DNA from: an uncultured Butyricicoccus sp.
Lineage (GTDB): Bacteria; Bacillota; Clostridia; Oscillospirales; Butyricicoccaceae
Direction: 5' to 3'
Length of the DNA: 7,155 nt
Assembly (NCBI GenBank): GCA_900557315.1
Contig: USSI01000070.1
Coordinates: 1-7,155 of the forward strand
Position numbers and translations under genes: made by a program. The notes beneath the pieces are model-generated. The model saw only the letters and a list, made by a program, of their open reading frames with translations, was not told where the DNA came from and searched no databases. Within the stretch, counting starts at the first letter, position 1; each line of letters opens with the position of its first letter. Below, one piece after another: positions 6,324 through 7,155 of this stretch.

Positions 6324-7155
6324 ATGAACCGTTTTCGTATTTCCACCCCCGAGGGCACACGCGACCTGTTGTTTGCCTCCTGCCGCGCGCTGCGGCAGAC
6401 CGAGAATGCACTTCGCACCGCGCTGGAGGATCGGGGTTACAGTGAGATCATCACCCCTTCGGTCGAGTATTTCGATGTGTTCGCGCAGGCGAACCCGGAA
6501 CTCGATCAGGAGAATATGCTCAAGATTATCGACCGGTCGGGGCGTATCTGCGTTGCGCGCCCGGACAATACCACCCCGATTGCACGCATCGCGGCGACGC
6601 GTCTGGATGAGGCGGCGCTGCCCGTGCGGCTGTATTACAGCCAGAAGGTGTTCCGTTCGGTGGCGGGCGGCCATGGCCACAAGGGCGAGTTTTTGCAGGT
6701 CGGCGCGGAGCTGATCGGCGCGGACGGGCTGGAAGCCGATCAGGATATCCTGTCCGCCGCGTTCGGTGCGCTGACCGGCACCGGCGCGGATAACTTCCGC
6801 ATTGAGCTGGGCCACGCGGAAATCTACAAGGCTCTGATTGAAGAACTGAGCGTGGATGAGGCGGCGGCGGAAAGCATCCGTCGTCTGATCGAGAATAAAT
6901 CGTTTGCCGCGCTGGGCGACGCGCTGGCGCCGTACGGCGACCGCCCGGCGGCGAAGGCGCTCCGCGCCATGCCGCAGCTGTTCGGCGGCATGGAGGTGCT
7001 CGACGAGGTGGAGGCACTGACCGGCAACGTGCGCGTGCTGGGCGCGGTGTCCTACCTGCGGCGGCTGTACAGGGCGCTGGACCAGGCGGGCTATGGCAGC
7101 CGCATCATGATCGATCTCGGCCTGGTGCACGAGATGGATTACTACACCGGTGTCA
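6324..7155 (+). CDS. hisZ: HisZ, ATP phosphoribosyltransferase regulatory subunit, 3' end beyond the window
   Basis: The open frame covers 277 codons and leaves the window still open; family members are near 390 residues, so roughly two thirds are seen. HisZ is a histidyl-tRNA synthetase look-alike without aminoacylation activity. It forms a complex with the short form of HisG, needed for the first step of histidine synthesis (ATP plus PRPP), and senses histidine. The sequence opens with RISTPEGTRDLL (5-16), has ARPDNTTPIARIAATRL (78-94), a motif-2 region VFRSVAGGHGHKGEFLQVGAELIG (109-132), and LVHEMDYYTG (267-276). In a true HisRS the last block carries a catalytic arginine (R-G-L-D-Y-Y). 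Here that position is histidine (H269) and the motif-2 GR is GHK, which argues for HisZ over hisS. A dedicated promoter precedes it. hisG probably lies downstream. Confidence 0.92.
   Translation, partial: MNRFRISTPEGTRDLLFASCRALRQTENALRTALEDRGYSEIITPSVEYFDVFAQANPELDQENMLKIIDRSGRICVARPDNTTPIARIAATRLDEAALPVRLYYSQKVFRSVAGGHGHKGEFLQVGAELIGADGLEADQDILSAAFGALTGTGADNFRIELGHAEIYKALIEELSVDEAAAESIRRLIENKSFAALGDALAPYGDRPAAKALRAMPQLFGGMEVLDEVEALTGNVRVLGAVSYLRRLYRALDQAGYGSRIMIDLGLVHEMDYYTGV

Noticed and set aside
6316..6327. Tiny frame ATG CGG CCA TGA overlapping the hisZ start
   Set aside because: Only three codons, with its ATG two bases from the ribosome binding site, too close for initiation. It is probably chance, although its stop overlaps the hisZ ATG.
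6225..7130. Minus-strand open frame (301 codons) opposite hisZ
   Set aside because: It covers the hisZ promoter and most of the hisZ coding region, and the plus-strand frame is clearly HisZ. No domain is recognised in the antisense product.
6324..7155. Histidyl-tRNA synthetase (hisS) instead of hisZ
   Set aside because: The catalytic arginine of the HisRS R-G-L-D-Y-Y block is replaced by histidine, the motif-2 pattern is degenerate, and the opening sequence fits HisZ.

Overview
The window reads as chromosomal DNA of a GC-rich member of the Firmicutes (Bacillota), most likely a clostridial gut-type lineage such as Oscillospirales. The main reason is the full-length PolC-type replicative DNA polymerase, which is typical of Firmicutes and relatives, preceded by what looks like the end of ispG, a gene order I recall from Clostridia. 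The G/C-rich third codon positions fit the GC-rich clostridial families rather than Bacillus or Staphylococcus. The family-level placement is an inference.

All genes are on the + strand. Bases 1-73 are the 3' end of a gene, probably ispG (isoprenoid synthesis). Two bases later polC begins at a GTG (76-4524) and encodes a complete 1482-residue polymerase with OB-fold, PHP, embedded proofreading exonuclease, polymerase palm/fingers, helix-hairpin-helix and C-terminal clamp-binding motif. After 40 bases comes a small ABC/SMC-like ATPase of the COG3910 type (4565-5302). Two bases after its stop is a DUF1835 + DUF3658 protein of unknown function (5305-6261). Tight spacing, good ribosome binding sites and no visible terminator suggest that ispG, polC, the ATPase and the DUF1835 gene are read as one transcript.

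A new transcription unit then begins. A near-consensus promoter (TTGACA, 18 bases, TATGAT, with an extended -10 TG) starts inside the stop codon of the DUF1835 gene and drives hisZ, the regulatory subunit of ATP phosphoribosyltransferase. HisZ runs off the window end, and hisG and other histidine genes probably follow. A perfect 6-bp inverted repeat lies in the promoter spacer and is a candidate operator.

Most of the window is housekeeping. The parts with least known explanation are the coupled ATPase / DUF1835 pair and the dyad in the hisZ promoter. I see no CRISPR array, insertion sequence, tRNA, rRNA or phage gene. No gap between genes exceeds about 62 bases.
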